From assembly GCF_035481675.1 (NCBI RefSeq), contig NZ_JAYJJW010000001.1, positions 1,116,001-1,180,000 on the forward strand: a DNA stretch of 64,000 nt, in the 5' to 3' direction. Source of the DNA: Alteriqipengyuania_B sp035481675. Lineage in GTDB: Bacteria; Pseudomonadota; Alphaproteobacteria; Sphingomonadales; Sphingomonadaceae. How positions within the stretch are numbered: the first letter of the stretch is position 1; every line of letters starts with the position of its first letter. Of this stretch, positions 1 through 8,937 are shown piece after piece. The notes beneath the pieces are model-generated. The model did no database searches. It was not told the DNA's origin and saw only the letters and a program-made list of their open reading frames with translations. Made by a program: the position numbers and the translations under genes.

Positions 1-802
1 GATCCTTCACGTGGCCGGGCAGGTGGACGCGGTCGCTTATCTCGTATCGGTCCGCAGTCTCGAGGATGGCCTCGCGCTCCGGCCCCTCTCCGAAAATGAC
101 GAGGTGCCAGTTGTCGGGCAGTTTGCCGACGACTTCCACCAACCGGTCGAGGCGTTTCACCTCGCGCAAACCAGCCATGGTACCGAGCCACATTTCGCCC
201 GGCCGCTTGATCAGGCGCGGCAGGGCGCTGCGCTTCGGCTTCTTGCGGAAGGCGGACACGTCGATACCGTTGGGAATGCGCTTCACGCGGTCCGCCGGCT
301 GGCTCCAGGTCTGGCGCGCGATCCGGCCGAGGATGTGCGACGGCACGACGACCGCCGCCGACCGGCCAAGCGCGATCCGGCGATACCAGTTGCGCGACCA
401 CTTCAGCTTCTTCGCCTCGTCCGAATTGAAGCCGTCCTCGTGGTGGATCAGCGGCGGCAGGCCCATCCGCTCCGCAAAGGCGGTGTGCGCCATCGCGGCG
501 TCCATCGCGCCCCAGTTATAGGTCAGGATGAGGTCGTAATTCGCCATCGCCTGCGCCATTTTCAGCAGGCGGCGCGGCGTGGGCTTGCCCGTCAAGGAGG
601 GGAAGCTGCGGGGATAGCGCACGCGAAGGCCCGGCTTGATCGCCTTGGAGGCGCCGTACTGGTTCCTGTCGGCGGAAACGATCTCGTGCTCGGCAGAGCG
701 GCCGAAGGCATTGATCAGTTGGACGCTGCGCAGTTCCTTGCCGCCGGGGGCGAAGCTGGAATGCAGGTGAAGGATGCGCGCGGGCCGGCGGGCTTCGCTC
801 AT
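1..802 (-). CDS. Glycosyltransferase family 4, 3' part cut by window edge
   Basis: The 267 visible codons begin MSEARRPARILHLHSSFAPG, the usual GT-B opening with a glycine-rich loop (APGGKE), and contain the GT4 acceptor/donor hinge region VKRIPNGIDVSAF and the later IFGEGPEREAI segment that normally lies near the nucleotide-sugar site. The C-terminus is off the left edge. The start ATG overlaps the stop of the upstream hydrolase (ATGA), so the two are translationally coupled. GT4 enzymes transfer a sugar from a nucleotide donor at the cytosolic membrane face. The substrate cannot be told from sequence, and this gene is far from the polysaccharide locus at 23-39 kb. Confidence 0.85.
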   Translation of the reverse strand, partial: MSEARRPARILHLHSSFAPGGKELRSVQLINAFGRSAEHEIVSADRNQYGASKAIKPGLRVRYPRSFPSLTGKPTPRRLLKMAQAMANYDLILTYNWGAMDAAMAHTAFAERMGLPPLIHHEDGFNSDEAKKLKWSRNWYRRIALGRSAAVVVPSHILGRIARQTWSQPADRVKRIPNGIDVSAFRKKPKRSALPRLIKRPGEMWLGTMAGLREVKRLDRLVEVVGKLPDNWHLVIFGEGPEREAILETADRYEISDRVHLPGHVKD

Positions 803-1662
803 CCCGCTTTCCCCAGCAGCGCGTCGATGGCGGCGATGGCCTCCGGCTCCGCCAGCGTCGGCGCATGGCCCACGCGGGGCACCGTGACGCTTTCCAGCCC
901 GTCGATCCGGGCCAGCATGGCGTCGCGCGTGGCGGGCGTCAGCAAGTCGGACTGCTCGCCGCGCACCAGCAGGCCCGGCCGCCCGCCCAGAGCCTCGAAG
1001 GCGGGCCACAGGTCGACATCGGGCGCGCCGTCCGACTGGCGGAAGGGTTCGGCGATCTTCATGTCATAATCGAACACGATCCGCCCGTTGCCGCCCACGG
1101 TCATGCATTTCTTGGCAAAGGCGAGCCAGTCTTCCAGCGACCAGTCGGGGAACGTCTCCCCGTGTCCTTCCTGCAGGGACCGCGCCGCGTGCATCCACGT
1201 GGGATAGCTGCCGCCGACGCCGACATAGGTCTTGATGCGTTCGATCCCCTCTGGGTCGATGTCGGGGCCGATATCATTGATGACATAGCCGGCGATCTTG
1301 CCGCCATGCATCGTCGCCAGCAGCGAGGTCACGAGACCGCCGAGCGAGGTCCCGATGGCGACGAACCGCTCGATCTCCGCCTGGTCAAGCAGCGCGGCGA
1401 CGTCGCCGGCATAGACCACCGGGTTATAGGTCATCGGGTCGCGCGCATATTCGCTGTCGCCCCGGCCGCGGAAATCCACGCACAGCACGCGGCGCTTGCC
1501 GGCCAGGTGCTCCGCCAGCTCCTCGAAATCGCGGGCGTTGCGGGTCAGGCCCGGCATGCAGATCACGGGGAGCGCAGCCGCGTCGCCGTCGTAGTGGCGG
1601 TAATGCAGCTTCAGCCCGTCAGGACTGTCCCAATAGCGGTCTTCGTGGGCGGCACTGGCCAA
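799..1662 (-). CDS. Alpha/beta hydrolase
   Basis: Predicted cytosolic serine hydrolase of 287 residues. The nucleophile elbow GTSLGG lies near residue 105, the acid is probably in GEQSDLL and the histidine in VGHAPTL near the C-terminus; the oxyanion-side HG-type motif is replaced by CMPGLTRNAR. I prefer the TTG start at 1662 because GGGGAGGGG sits about ten bases upstream and the protein then begins LASAAHEDRYWDSPDG as in relatives; an in-frame TTG at 1707 would add 15 basic residues. It is divergent from selO and overlaps the downstream glycosyltransferase by four bases. The substrate is unknown. Confidence 0.85.
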   Translation of the reverse strand: MASAAHEDRYWDSPDGLKLHYRHYDGDAAALPVICMPGLTRNARDFEELAEHLAGKRRVLCVDFRGRGDSEYARDPMTYNPVVYAGDVAALLDQAEIERFVAIGTSLGGLVTSLLATMHGGKIAGYVINDIGPDIDPEGIERIKTYVGVGGSYPTWMHAARSLQEGHGETFPDWSLEDWLAFAKKCMTVGGNGRIVFDYDMKIAEPFRQSDGAPDVDLWPAFEALGGRPGLLVRGEQSDLLTPATRDAMLARIDGLESVTVPRVGHAPTLAEPEAIAAIDALLGKAG

Positions 1663-1746
1663 TGGTCTGATCCCCTCCCCGCGAGCCGGGCGCGGCGCGC
1701 GTGTCAATGGCTTGCGCTGCTAGCGCCCCTCGCCCACTTAGGGAAG

Positions 1747-3120
1747 ATGCCGCGCAATCCCGACCCTGTCGCCTACCGCCCCGCGCCGATCATCGGGGAG
1801 GTGGCGCAGTGGCTGGGCGATCCGGTCGCGCCCGCCGATTTCCCGCAGACTGTTTTGCGTTTCCGCAACGACCGTGCAGCGGCGCAAGTCGGGCTGCAAA
1901 GCCTGCCGGACGAGGACTGGATCCGCCATTTCGGCCGGTTCGAGCCGCTGGCAGACAACCTCCCTCACCCCCTCGCCCTGCGCTATCACGGGCACCAGTT
2001 CCGCGTGTACAACCCGGATATCGGCGACGGGCGCGGGTTCCTGTTCGCGCAGCTGAAGGACGGCGGCGACCGAATCCTCGACCTCGGCACCAAGGGTTCG
2101 GGCCAGACGCCCTACAGCCGGCAGGGCGACGGGCGGCTGACGCTGAAAGGCGCGGTGCGCGAAATCCTCGCCACGGAAATGCTGGAGGCGCTGGGCGTCG
2201 AGACCAGCCGCACGTTCTCCGTCATCGAAACCGGCGAGCAGCTGGAGCGGGGCGACGAGCCTTCGCCCACCCGCTCCGCCGTGCTGGTGCGGCTGCAGCA
2301 CAGCCATATCCGCATCGGCAGCTTCCAGCGGCTCGCCTTGCTGGAGGAGCACGATCACCTGCGCGAGCTGGTCGATTACTGTCTGCGTCATTATCCCGGC
2401 GCAGAGCCGCCGGACGACGCGCCGGATCGCGGGGAACCGGCCGTACGCCTGCTGCACCAGGTGGTCGAACGCATGGCGGAACTTGCCGCCAGCTACATGG
2501 TCGGGGGCTTCGTCCACGGCGTGCTCAACACCGACAACATGAACATCACCGGCGAAAGCTTCGATTACGGCCCTTGGCGATTCCTGCCCAGGTGGGAGCC
2601 GGGCTTCACCGCCGCCTATTTCGACCATGCGGGTCTTTACGCGTTCGCCCGCCAGCCGGAAGCGATGCGCTGGAACAGCGCGCAGCTCGCCATCGCGCTG
2701 CGGTCGATCTGCGAGGCGCCGCCTCTGATCGCCGCGATGGACCGCTTCGGGCCGCTTTACGAGGCGGCGATGGCGCGGCGCTGGTGCCAGCGGCTGGGAC
2801 TGAAGCCCCGCGGCGACGAAGTCGACCGCCAGCTCGTCTCCCTGTCGGAAGCTGCCCTTCGCTCCAGCAACGAGCCGCCCGATGCCTTCTTCTTCCGCCA
2901 CCGCGGCGGGCGCAATGCCGACCATGCCCTCGGCGAAATCATGGCGCAGTATGAAGCGGTCGAGAACGATCACGATTACTGGCAGGGCGACAGGCCGGAA
3001 ACCATGCTGATCGACGAGGTAGAGGCGATCTGGGCGGCGATCGACCGGGACGACGACTGGGGCCCGCTCCACGCCAAGGTCGACGCGCTGCGAGGCATGG
3101 GAGAGGTGCATCGCGCATAG
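1747..3120 (+). CDS. selO: Protein adenylyltransferase SelO (YdiU/UPF0061)
   Basis: A 457-residue member of the SelO pseudokinase family, which transfers AMP from ATP to hydroxyl side chains of target proteins and is linked to redox stress. The signature GTKGSGQTPYSRQGDGR is at about residue 117, followed by LKGAVREIL; the catalytic/metal region HGVLNTDNMN...DYGPW is near residues 255-275. Length is close to the E. coli protein (478). The ATG at 1747 gives the typical N-terminus; the frame stays open far upstream, but that part runs antisense to the hydrolase gene and is not family-like. The selenocysteine seen in some homologues is absent; the protein ends GEVHRA. Confidence 0.93.
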   Translation: MPRNPDPVAYRPAPIIGEVAQWLGDPVAPADFPQTVLRFRNDRAAAQVGLQSLPDEDWIRHFGRFEPLADNLPHPLALRYHGHQFRVYNPDIGDGRGFLFAQLKDGGDRILDLGTKGSGQTPYSRQGDGRLTLKGAVREILATEMLEALGVETSRTFSVIETGEQLERGDEPSPTRSAVLVRLQHSHIRIGSFQRLALLEEHDHLRELVDYCLRHYPGAEPPDDAPDRGEPAVRLLHQVVERMAELAASYMVGGFVHGVLNTDNMNITGESFDYGPWRFLPRWEPGFTAAYFDHAGLYAFARQPEAMRWNSAQLAIALRSICEAPPLIAAMDRFGPLYEAAMARRWCQRLGLKPRGDEVDRQLVSLSEAALRSSNEPPDAFFFRHRGGRNADHALGEIMAQYEAVENDHDYWQGDRPETMLIDEVEAIWAAIDRDDDWGPLHAKVDALRGMGEVHRA

Positions 3121-3204
3121 TTATCAATATCGAACGCGCTTCACTGGAAAGCTTGGAAAAACGCGGCTATCAGCGCTGCGAAACGGGGATGGAACCGATC
3201 AAAC

Positions 3205-4620
3205 ATGAGTAGCGACGCGATTATTTCGACCGAACCGGCGACGGGGCGGGAATTGTGGCGCGGTGTCGCCGGCGATGTCGACGCCACGGTCGACCGGGCG
3301 CGCCGCGCATGGCCCGCATGGGCCGCGCAGCCCCTCGCCAACCGGATCGAGCTCATGCGCCGCTTCGCCAACGAATTGCGCAAGGAGCAAGAGAATTTCG
3401 CCGAACTGATCGCGCGCGAGACCGGCAAGCCGATGTGGGAAGCCCGCACGGAAGTCGAGGCGGTGATCGGCAAGGTTGAAATCTCGATCCGCGCCTATGC
3501 GGAACGGACTGGCCAGCGCAAGCTAGACAGCGCGCTGCAGGGCACCGCCGCGCTGCGGCACAAGCCGCATGGCGTGATGGCGGTGCTTGGTCCCTACAAC
3601 TTCCCGGCTCACCTACCCAACGGCCACATCGTGCCTGCACTGATCGCGGGCAACGCGGTCGTTTTCAAGCCGAGCGAGAAGACGCCTGCCGTCGGCGAAC
3701 TGCTGGTGAAATGCTTTCACAAGGCCGGGGTCAGCGCCGCCGTGGTCCAGGTGCTCCACGGCGGGCCGGAAGAAGGCAAGGCGCTGGTCGCCCACCGCGG
3801 CATCGACGGCGTGCTGTTCACCGGCAGCGCGCAGGCGGGGATCGCGATTAACAAGCGGCTCGCCACCAATCCCGGCAAGATCGTGGCGCTCGAAATGGGC
3901 GGCAACAACCCGATCATCATGTGGGACACGCCGCTCATCAGCGATGCGGCGGCGCTGATCATCCAGTCCGCCTTCACCTCGGCCGGGCAGCGCTGCACCG
4001 CCGCGCGCCGGCTGATCGTGAAGAAATCGCTCTATGACGAGACGATGGAGCAGGTGAAGCGCCTCGCCGACCGGCTCATCGTGGGGGAACCCTTCGGCGA
4101 ACCGGCCCCGTTCATGGGTCCGGTGATCGACAACAACGTGGCCGACCAGCTGACGGAGAGCTTCGTCTATTTCCTGTCCAACGGCTGCAAGGCGATCAAG
4201 CACATGCGCCGAAAGGATGACGACCTACCCTTCGTCAGCCCCGCGATCATCGACACCACCGCGATGCAGGACCGCCCCGACGTGGAGCTGTTCGGCCCGC
4301 TGCTGCAGGTGATCAAGGTCGACGATTTCGACGAGGCGATCGCGGAGGCGAACAACACGCGCTTCGGCCTGTCGGCCAGCCTGCTGGGCGGCACGCCGCA
4401 GGAATACAACCGCTTCTGGGCCAATATCCGCGCCGGCATCGTCAACTGGAACCGGCCGACCAACGGCGCATCCTCTGCTGCTCCGTTCGGCGGCGTGGGC
4501 CTGTCGGGCAACCACCGCCCGGCGGCGTTCTACGCGGCGGATTACTGCGCCTACCCGGTCGCCAGCACGGAGATGGAGCAACCCCGCGCCACCATCGGCG
4601 TGGGCCTGCGCGAAGCCTAG
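3205..4620 (+). CDS. astD: Succinylglutamate-semialdehyde dehydrogenase (AstD-like)
   Basis: NAD-dependent aldehyde dehydrogenase, 471 residues. Family features are visible: cofactor-site VLGPYNFPAHLPNGH, VFKPSEKTP, the general-base glutamate in ALEMGGNNP and the nucleophile Cys264 in SAGQRCTAARR. The AstD-type pattern GPYNFPAHLPNGHIVPALIAGN separates it from betaine-aldehyde types. In the arginine succinyltransferase pathway it oxidises N-succinylglutamate semialdehyde to succinylglutamate. No astA, astB, astC or astE lies in the window, so this copy is orphaned here and its natural substrate is less certain than its family. Confidence 0.9.
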   Translation: MSSDAIISTEPATGRELWRGVAGDVDATVDRARRAWPAWAAQPLANRIELMRRFANELRKEQENFAELIARETGKPMWEARTEVEAVIGKVEISIRAYAERTGQRKLDSALQGTAALRHKPHGVMAVLGPYNFPAHLPNGHIVPALIAGNAVVFKPSEKTPAVGELLVKCFHKAGVSAAVVQVLHGGPEEGKALVAHRGIDGVLFTGSAQAGIAINKRLATNPGKIVALEMGGNNPIIMWDTPLISDAAALIIQSAFTSAGQRCTAARRLIVKKSLYDETMEQVKRLADRLIVGEPFGEPAPFMGPVIDNNVADQLTESFVYFLSNGCKAIKHMRRKDDDLPFVSPAIIDTTAMQDRPDVELFGPLLQVIKVDDFDEAIAEANNTRFGLSASLLGGTPQEYNRFWANIRAGIVNWNRPTNGASSAAPFGGVGLSGNHRPAAFYAADYCAYPVASTEMEQPRATIGVGLREA

Positions 4621-4629
4621 GAGACGGCC

Positions 4630-5322
4630 TCAGTCGCTGGCGACGAGCAGCTCGGCCTCGGTCACGCCGTCGCCGATCTCGCTCACATATAGTGCGAACT
4701 TGCGGCCCTTGCGCTCGCCGGTCAGCACCTGCGTCTCGCCCATTTCGGCGCGCGCCTGCTGAAATCCGGCCTTGCCGCCCAGCGTATAGTAGAAGTCGAG
4801 CACTTCCTGCACCGGCATCGGCGTCCGGAACACGGCGCCGCGCAGCTTGCAGGCCTCCCCGTCCGATCCGGCGGCATCCTGCAAGGCAGCTTCGGGATAG
4901 AGAGCGAAAGGCTGCGGCATCGTCGCCGAATAGCGCCCGCCATAACGGACGGTGCGGCTGCAGGCGCGCGTCGCCATCCCGCTCGAAACGAAGCGCTGCT
5001 CCAGCGTCAGGATGTCGGGCGTTCCTTCCAGCGTCTCGGCAGCTTCGGGTGCGTCCTGCATCGTTTGGTTGCCGCCGACATGGCGGACCGCCTTTTCGCG
5101 AATGCGGACGACCGTTTCCGGTGACCAGTCGACTTCCGGCATGCCGGCCGCGCTGCCCCCGCCGAGCCCGAGCACCGCGTCGCTATCGTTGCTGAGCGCG
5201 AGGTCTGGATCCGAAGCTATCGGCCGTTCCAGCGCCACCTCGGTCGGAGGTACGGCATCTTCCCCGCTGCCACCGCACGCGGAGAGGAGCACGAGCAGGA
5301 TCGGGGCGATATTGCGAACCAT
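4630..5322 (-). CDS. Putative lipoprotein, hypothetical
   Basis: A 230-residue protein with a short lipoprotein signal: MVRNIAPILLVLLSACGG, lipobox LLSAC, cleavage before Cys16. The mature part starts with a Gly/Ser/Asp-rich linker to about residue 60. A C-terminal globular region holds MPVQEVLDFYYTLGGKAGF, which looks like a small ligand- or protein-binding fold, followed by YVSEIGDGVTEAELLV. I do not recognise a named family. The ATG at 5322 was chosen because it gives a clean signal peptide; the frame extends another 250 bases upstream without family character. It is convergent with astD, ending 10 bases after it. Confidence 0.8.
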   Translation of the reverse strand: MVRNIAPILLVLLSACGGSGEDAVPPTEVALERPIASDPDLALSNDSDAVLGLGGGSAAGMPEVDWSPETVVRIREKAVRHVGGNQTMQDAPEAAETLEGTPDILTLEQRFVSSGMATRACSRTVRYGGRYSATMPQPFALYPEAALQDAAGSDGEACKLRGAVFRTPMPVQEVLDFYYTLGGKAGFQQARAEMGETQVLTGERKGRKFALYVSEIGDGVTEAELLVASD

Positions 5323-5421
5323 GCAGCGCTCTGTAATCCATCCTGAGCATAAAGCGAGGGCGCCCCGCCATCGCTGGCGAAGCGCCCCCTGCACACGGAC
5401 GACTAAGATTGCGACCCTTGC

Positions 5422-5439
5422 GTCCGGTGCACGCCGGAC
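5422..5439. other. Small inverted repeat between two envelope genes
   Basis: GTCCGG and CCGGAC form a six-base stem with a six-base loop, 26 bases downstream of the glycine-zipper gene on the minus strand. There is no U-tract, so it is at most a weak RNA-stabilising or Rho-assisted end. Confidence 0.25.
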
Positions 5440-5464
5440 CTCGGCCCGGCGGTTTTCCGTTGGT

Positions 5465-5938
5465 TTAGCGGCAGCGCGAGTTCGAGCGGTCGATCTCGCG
5501 GCCGGCAAGACCGCCGACGGCAGCACCCAGGATGGTGCCGAGCGTACGGTCGCGGGCCAGTTCGCGTCCGGCAAGCGCGCCCACTGCGGCGCCGATCAGC
5601 AGGCCGGTCGTGCCGTCGTCCTTGCGGCAGTAATAACGGCCGTCACGGCCCTGCCACACGCGGGTGTTCCGCGTCACGCGATCGCCATAGTAGCGCTGGC
5701 CGTCGTCATAGTAGCGGCGCGAATCGCGGCGATGCCCATAGGCATTGCCGCGCGGGCGGTGCCCACGGCGATGGTGCTCTGCCGTCTCGAGGCCGCTCGC
5801 AGCCATCGGCGACGCGGGCAGCGCCATGGTGAAGCCGGCCGGCTGCGCGGAAGGCACTTCGGCAGCCCCGACGGGCGCAGCGAGGGACATGGCGGCAGCG
5901 GCTGCTGCGAGCGATGTGGCGGTGAAAATGTTACGCAT
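5465..5938 (-). CDS. Glycine-zipper 2TM domain periplasmic/outer membrane protein
   Basis: A 157-residue secreted protein. A Sec signal peptide ending near ...SLAAPVGA-AEV is followed by a His/Arg/Tyr-rich stretch (HHRRGHRPRGNAYGHRR, RRYYDDGQRYYGDR) and then a glycine-zipper region, GLLIGAAVGALAGREL and GTILGAAVGGLAGREI, at residues 110-150. Two such GxxxG-rich segments are typical of 17 kDa surface antigen/YMGG-type envelope proteins and can oligomerise in membrane. There is no lipobox. Its role here is unknown; it is divergent from rarD. Confidence 0.85.
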   Translation of the reverse strand: MRNIFTATSLAAAAAAMSLAAPVGAAEVPSAQPAGFTMALPASPMAASGLETAEHHRRGHRPRGNAYGHRRDSRRYYDDGQRYYGDRVTRNTRVWQGRDGRYYCRKDDGTTGLLIGAAVGALAGRELARDRTLGTILGAAVGGLAGREIDRSNSRCR

Positions 5939-6096
5939 CTGGAATCTCCTGGCTCCCTGTTGTGTTCAGCTTTGGCATCAGGAAGGTGAACGGCGCGCAA
6001 CTGGGCTGCAAGATTCCCGCTCAGTCGGCGAGGCGTTTTTCAGCCGCGACGAAACGAGCGATTGCACCGCCCGGCAAGCGCTCCTACCGCGATGCG

Positions 6097-7047
6097 ATGG
6101 CTGGCCCGCAAACTGGTGACGAGAACCGCAGTGGGCTGCCGCATGCCATTGCGGCCTATGTCCTGTGGGGCCTGATGCCGCTCTATCTCGCACTGGTGAA
6201 GACCGTGCCGCCGGTGGAATTCGTCGGCTGGCGGATCCTGTGGACGGTGCCCGTCTGCCTCGCCATCGTCGCGCTGCGCGGTCAGGTGCCACAACTGAAA
6301 GCGGCCTTCGGCGATTGGAAGGTGCTGCGCCTGCTGCTTGTCAGCAGCGTCCTGATCGCCATCAACTGGCTGGTTTATGTGTACGCCATCATGGACGGCA
6401 AGCTCTACGGCGCCAGCCTGGGCTACTACCTCAACCCGCTGGTCAATATCGCGCTCGGCACGCTGTTTCTTGGCGAGAAACTGAGCTGGCGGCAGTGGCT
6501 CGCAGTGGCGCTCGCGGCCAGCGGCGTGGCGATACTGCTGTTCGGCGCGCTCGACACGCTATGGATCACGCTGACGCTGGCGTGCAGCTTTTCGCTCTAC
6601 GGCCTCGTCCGCAAGACGGCGCCGGTCGGATCGCTGCCGGGGCTAACGATCGAGGCCTCTCTGCTCGCGCTGCCTTCAATGGCGGTGATCGGCTGGTTCG
6701 CGACACAGACCGCCGCCGGTTCCGCGATGGGCCAGTCGCTCCAGCTCGACTTGCTGATCGTGGCTGCGGGCGTGGTAACCGGGGTGCCACTGCTGCTGTT
6801 CGCCACGGCGGCGCGGCGGCTGCCCTACTCGCTGCTCGGCTTCATCCAGTTCATCGCCCCGACAATGGTGTTCGTGCTGGGGCTCACGGTTTTCGGCGAG
6901 GAGCTGCGTCCGTCGCAACTGGCGTGCTTCATCCTGATCTGGCTGGCGATCGCGCTGTTCTGCTTGGACCTGTGGGCCAAGCGCGCGCCTGCGGAGGTCG
7001 TCACGCAGCCGGCAGCTCAGCCCGCGAAGGACCAGCCGATCCGCTGA
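6097..7047 (+). CDS. rarD: EamA-family transporter RarD
   Basis: An inner-membrane protein of 316 residues with about ten predicted helices arranged as two EamA repeats, beginning AYVLWGLMPLYLALVKTVPP and ending with GLTVFGEELRPSQLACFILIWLAIALF. The opening and the segment WLVYVYAIMDGKLYGASLGYYLNPL are typical of the RarD subfamily (drug/metabolite transporter superfamily); the transported compound is not known. Start chosen at ATG 6097 (MAGPQTGDE) just ahead of the first helix; upstream in-frame codons 5962-6096 would add a basic, non-conserved tail. No good Shine-Dalgarno is visible. The 3' end overlaps pyrC by 31 bases, tail to tail. Confidence 0.88.
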   Translation: MAGPQTGDENRSGLPHAIAAYVLWGLMPLYLALVKTVPPVEFVGWRILWTVPVCLAIVALRGQVPQLKAAFGDWKVLRLLLVSSVLIAINWLVYVYAIMDGKLYGASLGYYLNPLVNIALGTLFLGEKLSWRQWLAVALAASGVAILLFGALDTLWITLTLACSFSLYGLVRKTAPVGSLPGLTIEASLLALPSMAVIGWFATQTAAGSAMGQSLQLDLLIVAAGVVTGVPLLLFATAARRLPYSLLGFIQFIAPTMVFVLGLTVFGEELRPSQLACFILIWLAIALFCLDLWAKRAPAEVVTQPAAQPAKDQPIR

Positions 7048-8051
7048 CCGGCATGGAATGGCGTGAGCTCGTGCTCGCCGTCCATCCGCTCCGGCACATC
7101 GGTGGCCGATTTCGCCAGCGTCACCCTGTCCTCGTTCAGCGGAAGGCCGTAGAAGCGCGGGCCGTTTTCGCTGGCAAAGGCCTCGAAGCGGTCCAGCGCG
7201 CCCTCTTCCTCGAACACGGCGATGTAGCTTTCGAGCGCATAGGGCGCGTTGAAAATACCGGCGCAGCCGCAGGCGCTTTCCTTCGCATGGCGCGCGTGGG
7301 GCGCGCTATCGGTGCCGAGGAAGGCCTTGGCGCTGCCCCCGGTCGCAAAGGCCCGCAGCGCGAGGCGGTGCTCCTCGCGCTTGGCGACGGGCAGGCAATA
7401 GGCGTGCGGATTGATCCCGCCGGCAAAGATCGCGTTGCGGTTGATGTGGAGGTGCTGCGGCGTGATCGTGGCGGCGACGTTCGGCCCCGCCCCTTCCACG
7501 AATTGCACCGCATCGCGCGTGGTGATGTGTTCGAACACGACCTTGAGTTCGGGCAAGCGCTCGACCACCGGGGCAAGCACGCGGTCGATGAACACGGCCT
7601 CGCGATCGAAGACGTCGATCTCGCCGTCCGTCACCTCGCCGTGGACGCACAGGATCATGCCGATCTCGGCCATCCGTTCCAGCACACCCATGATATTGGC
7701 GATGTCGGTCACGCCGCTGGCTGAATTGGTGGTCGCGCCGGCAGGATAGAGCTTGGCAGCGGTCAGCACATCCTCGCCGTGGCCGCGCGCAAGATCGCCT
7801 GCGTCGGTCGTATCGGTAAGGTAGGCGGTCATCAGCGGGGTGAAGTCCATGCCTTCCGGCAAGGCCGCCAGGATCCGCTCGCGATAGGCCGCCGCGTCCG
7901 CCGTCGTCGTGACCGGCGGGGCGAGGTTCGGCATCACGATCGCCCGGGCAAACTGGCGCGCGGTGTAGGGAAGCACGGCCTCCAGCATGGCCCCGTCGCG
8001 CAGGTGGAGATGCCAGTCGTCGGGGCGGCGGATCGTGATCGTCTCGGTCAT
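7017..8051 (-). CDS. pyrC: Dihydroorotase PyrC (class II)
   Basis: Catalyses reversible cyclisation of N-carbamoyl-aspartate to dihydroorotate, the third step of de novo pyrimidine synthesis. The 344-residue length matches the short, E. coli-type class. Metal-binding DWHLHLRDG at residues 12-20, the probably carboxylated lysine in AAKLYPAGATTNS near residue 98, histidines in CVHGE and FEHITT, and the aspartate in LGTDSAPH are all present. It stands alone, with no other pyr genes nearby. The gene is convergent with and slightly overlaps rarD, and is divergent from the YgfZ-like gene with about 120 bases between start codons. Confidence 0.96.
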   Translation of the reverse strand: MTETITIRRPDDWHLHLRDGAMLEAVLPYTARQFARAIVMPNLAPPVTTTADAAAYRERILAALPEGMDFTPLMTAYLTDTTDAGDLARGHGEDVLTAAKLYPAGATTNSASGVTDIANIMGVLERMAEIGMILCVHGEVTDGEIDVFDREAVFIDRVLAPVVERLPELKVVFEHITTRDAVQFVEGAGPNVAATITPQHLHINRNAIFAGGINPHAYCLPVAKREEHRLALRAFATGGSAKAFLGTDSAPHARHAKESACGCAGIFNAPYALESYIAVFEEEGALDRFEAFASENGPRFYGLPLNEDRVTLAKSATDVPERMDGEHELTPFHAGQRIGWSFAG

Positions 8052-8171
8052 GCGCGCTCCTCTAGCGCGTCGGGGCGCGGCGGAACAGCCACCGCCTTGT
8101 CATTGGCACGTCTCGCTTTGCCAATCCTCTCATTGCTTGTGCAGCGCGCGCTCCCGCCCCATCTATCGGCC

Positions 8172-8909
8172 ATGAATGCAACCCGCCTGTTCGACCGTGC
8201 CGTGATCCGCCTTGCCCCCACCGACGACGGCGAGGACGTGGCCGCGTTCCTCCAAGGCCTGCTGACCAACGACGTGACCGGCAAGCTGCCGGCCTACGCG
8301 GCGCTGCTGAGCGCGCAGGGCAAGACGATGTTCGACTGCATCGTCTGGCCCGCCGGCGACGGCCTGCTGCTCGATTGCGAGGCCGCCTATGCGGAGGAGT
8401 TCGCCAAGCGCCTTTCGCTTTATCGCCTGCGCCGCAAGATCGACATCGCGGTGGACGATGGCGTCGGCGTGCACTGGCAGGCCGAATTAGGCGATGGCGG
8501 CGCGCCCGACCCGCGCCTTGCCGCGCTTGGCCAGCGCTGGCTCGCGCCGGTGGCGGAGGAGGACGAGGCCGCCGATGCGGAGTGGACGAAGCACCGCCTG
8601 TCGCTCGGCGTTCCGGAAGGCCGCGCCGAGCTCGGCGATATCCTCTGGCTCGAAACCAACGCGGCGGAGCTGAACGGCGTCAGCTTCGAAAAGGGCTGCT
8701 ATATCGGCCAGGAAAACACCGCGCGCATGAACTGGCGCCAGAAGGTCAATCGCCGCCTGCTGGTCGTCCCGTTCGACAAGTCCGACGAAAAGCGCCGCAA
8801 GCACGCGTGGCCGGAACTCAACTACGCCATCGGCCATGTGCGCGTTGCGGATGTAGCAACGGACGCCTGGCCCGATTGGTTGGACGTGGCCAACATCGCT
8901 CATAGCTGA
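8172..8909 (+). CDS. ygfZ: Folate-binding YgfZ/CAF17-like protein
   Basis: A 245-residue relative of the GcvT fold. The diagnostic motif KGCYIGQE (here EKGCYIGQENTARM) is present near residue 172, and the N-terminal FLQGLLTNDV segment is also typical. Family members bind tetrahydrofolate and help assemble or repair certain Fe-S enzymes; several of these in the window (MoaA for example) could be clients, but that link is inference. The ATG at 8172 matches the expected N-terminus. The C-terminus (WPDWLDVANIAHS) is short compared with E. coli YgfZ (326), as usual in alphaproteobacteria. Confidence 0.88.
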   Translation: MNATRLFDRAVIRLAPTDDGEDVAAFLQGLLTNDVTGKLPAYAALLSAQGKTMFDCIVWPAGDGLLLDCEAAYAEEFAKRLSLYRLRRKIDIAVDDGVGVHWQAELGDGGAPDPRLAALGQRWLAPVAEEDEAADAEWTKHRLSLGVPEGRAELGDILWLETNAAELNGVSFEKGCYIGQENTARMNWRQKVNRRLLVVPFDKSDEKRRKHAWPELNYAIGHVRVADVATDAWPDWLDVANIAHS

Positions 8910-8937
8910 TGGTACGAACGGCACGAGGGATAATCGC

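Noticed and set aside
865..1746. Long open frame upstream of selO
   Set aside because: It is antisense to the hydrolase gene, has no family similarity, and SelO has its normal N-terminus at 1747. Open frames are expected opposite GC-rich genes.
1738..3111. 457-codon minus-strand open frame over selO
   Set aside because: Mirror of SelO; residues rich in Arg, Ala, His and no domain. Same reason for the other antisense frames over argE (22093-23241), egtB (44224-45543), chvG (49484-51157) and rmuC (56023-57306).
7017..7047. Frameshift or fusion between rarD and pyrC
   Set aside because: Both proteins reach their normal ends; the 31-base tail-to-tail overlap is ordinary in compact genomes.
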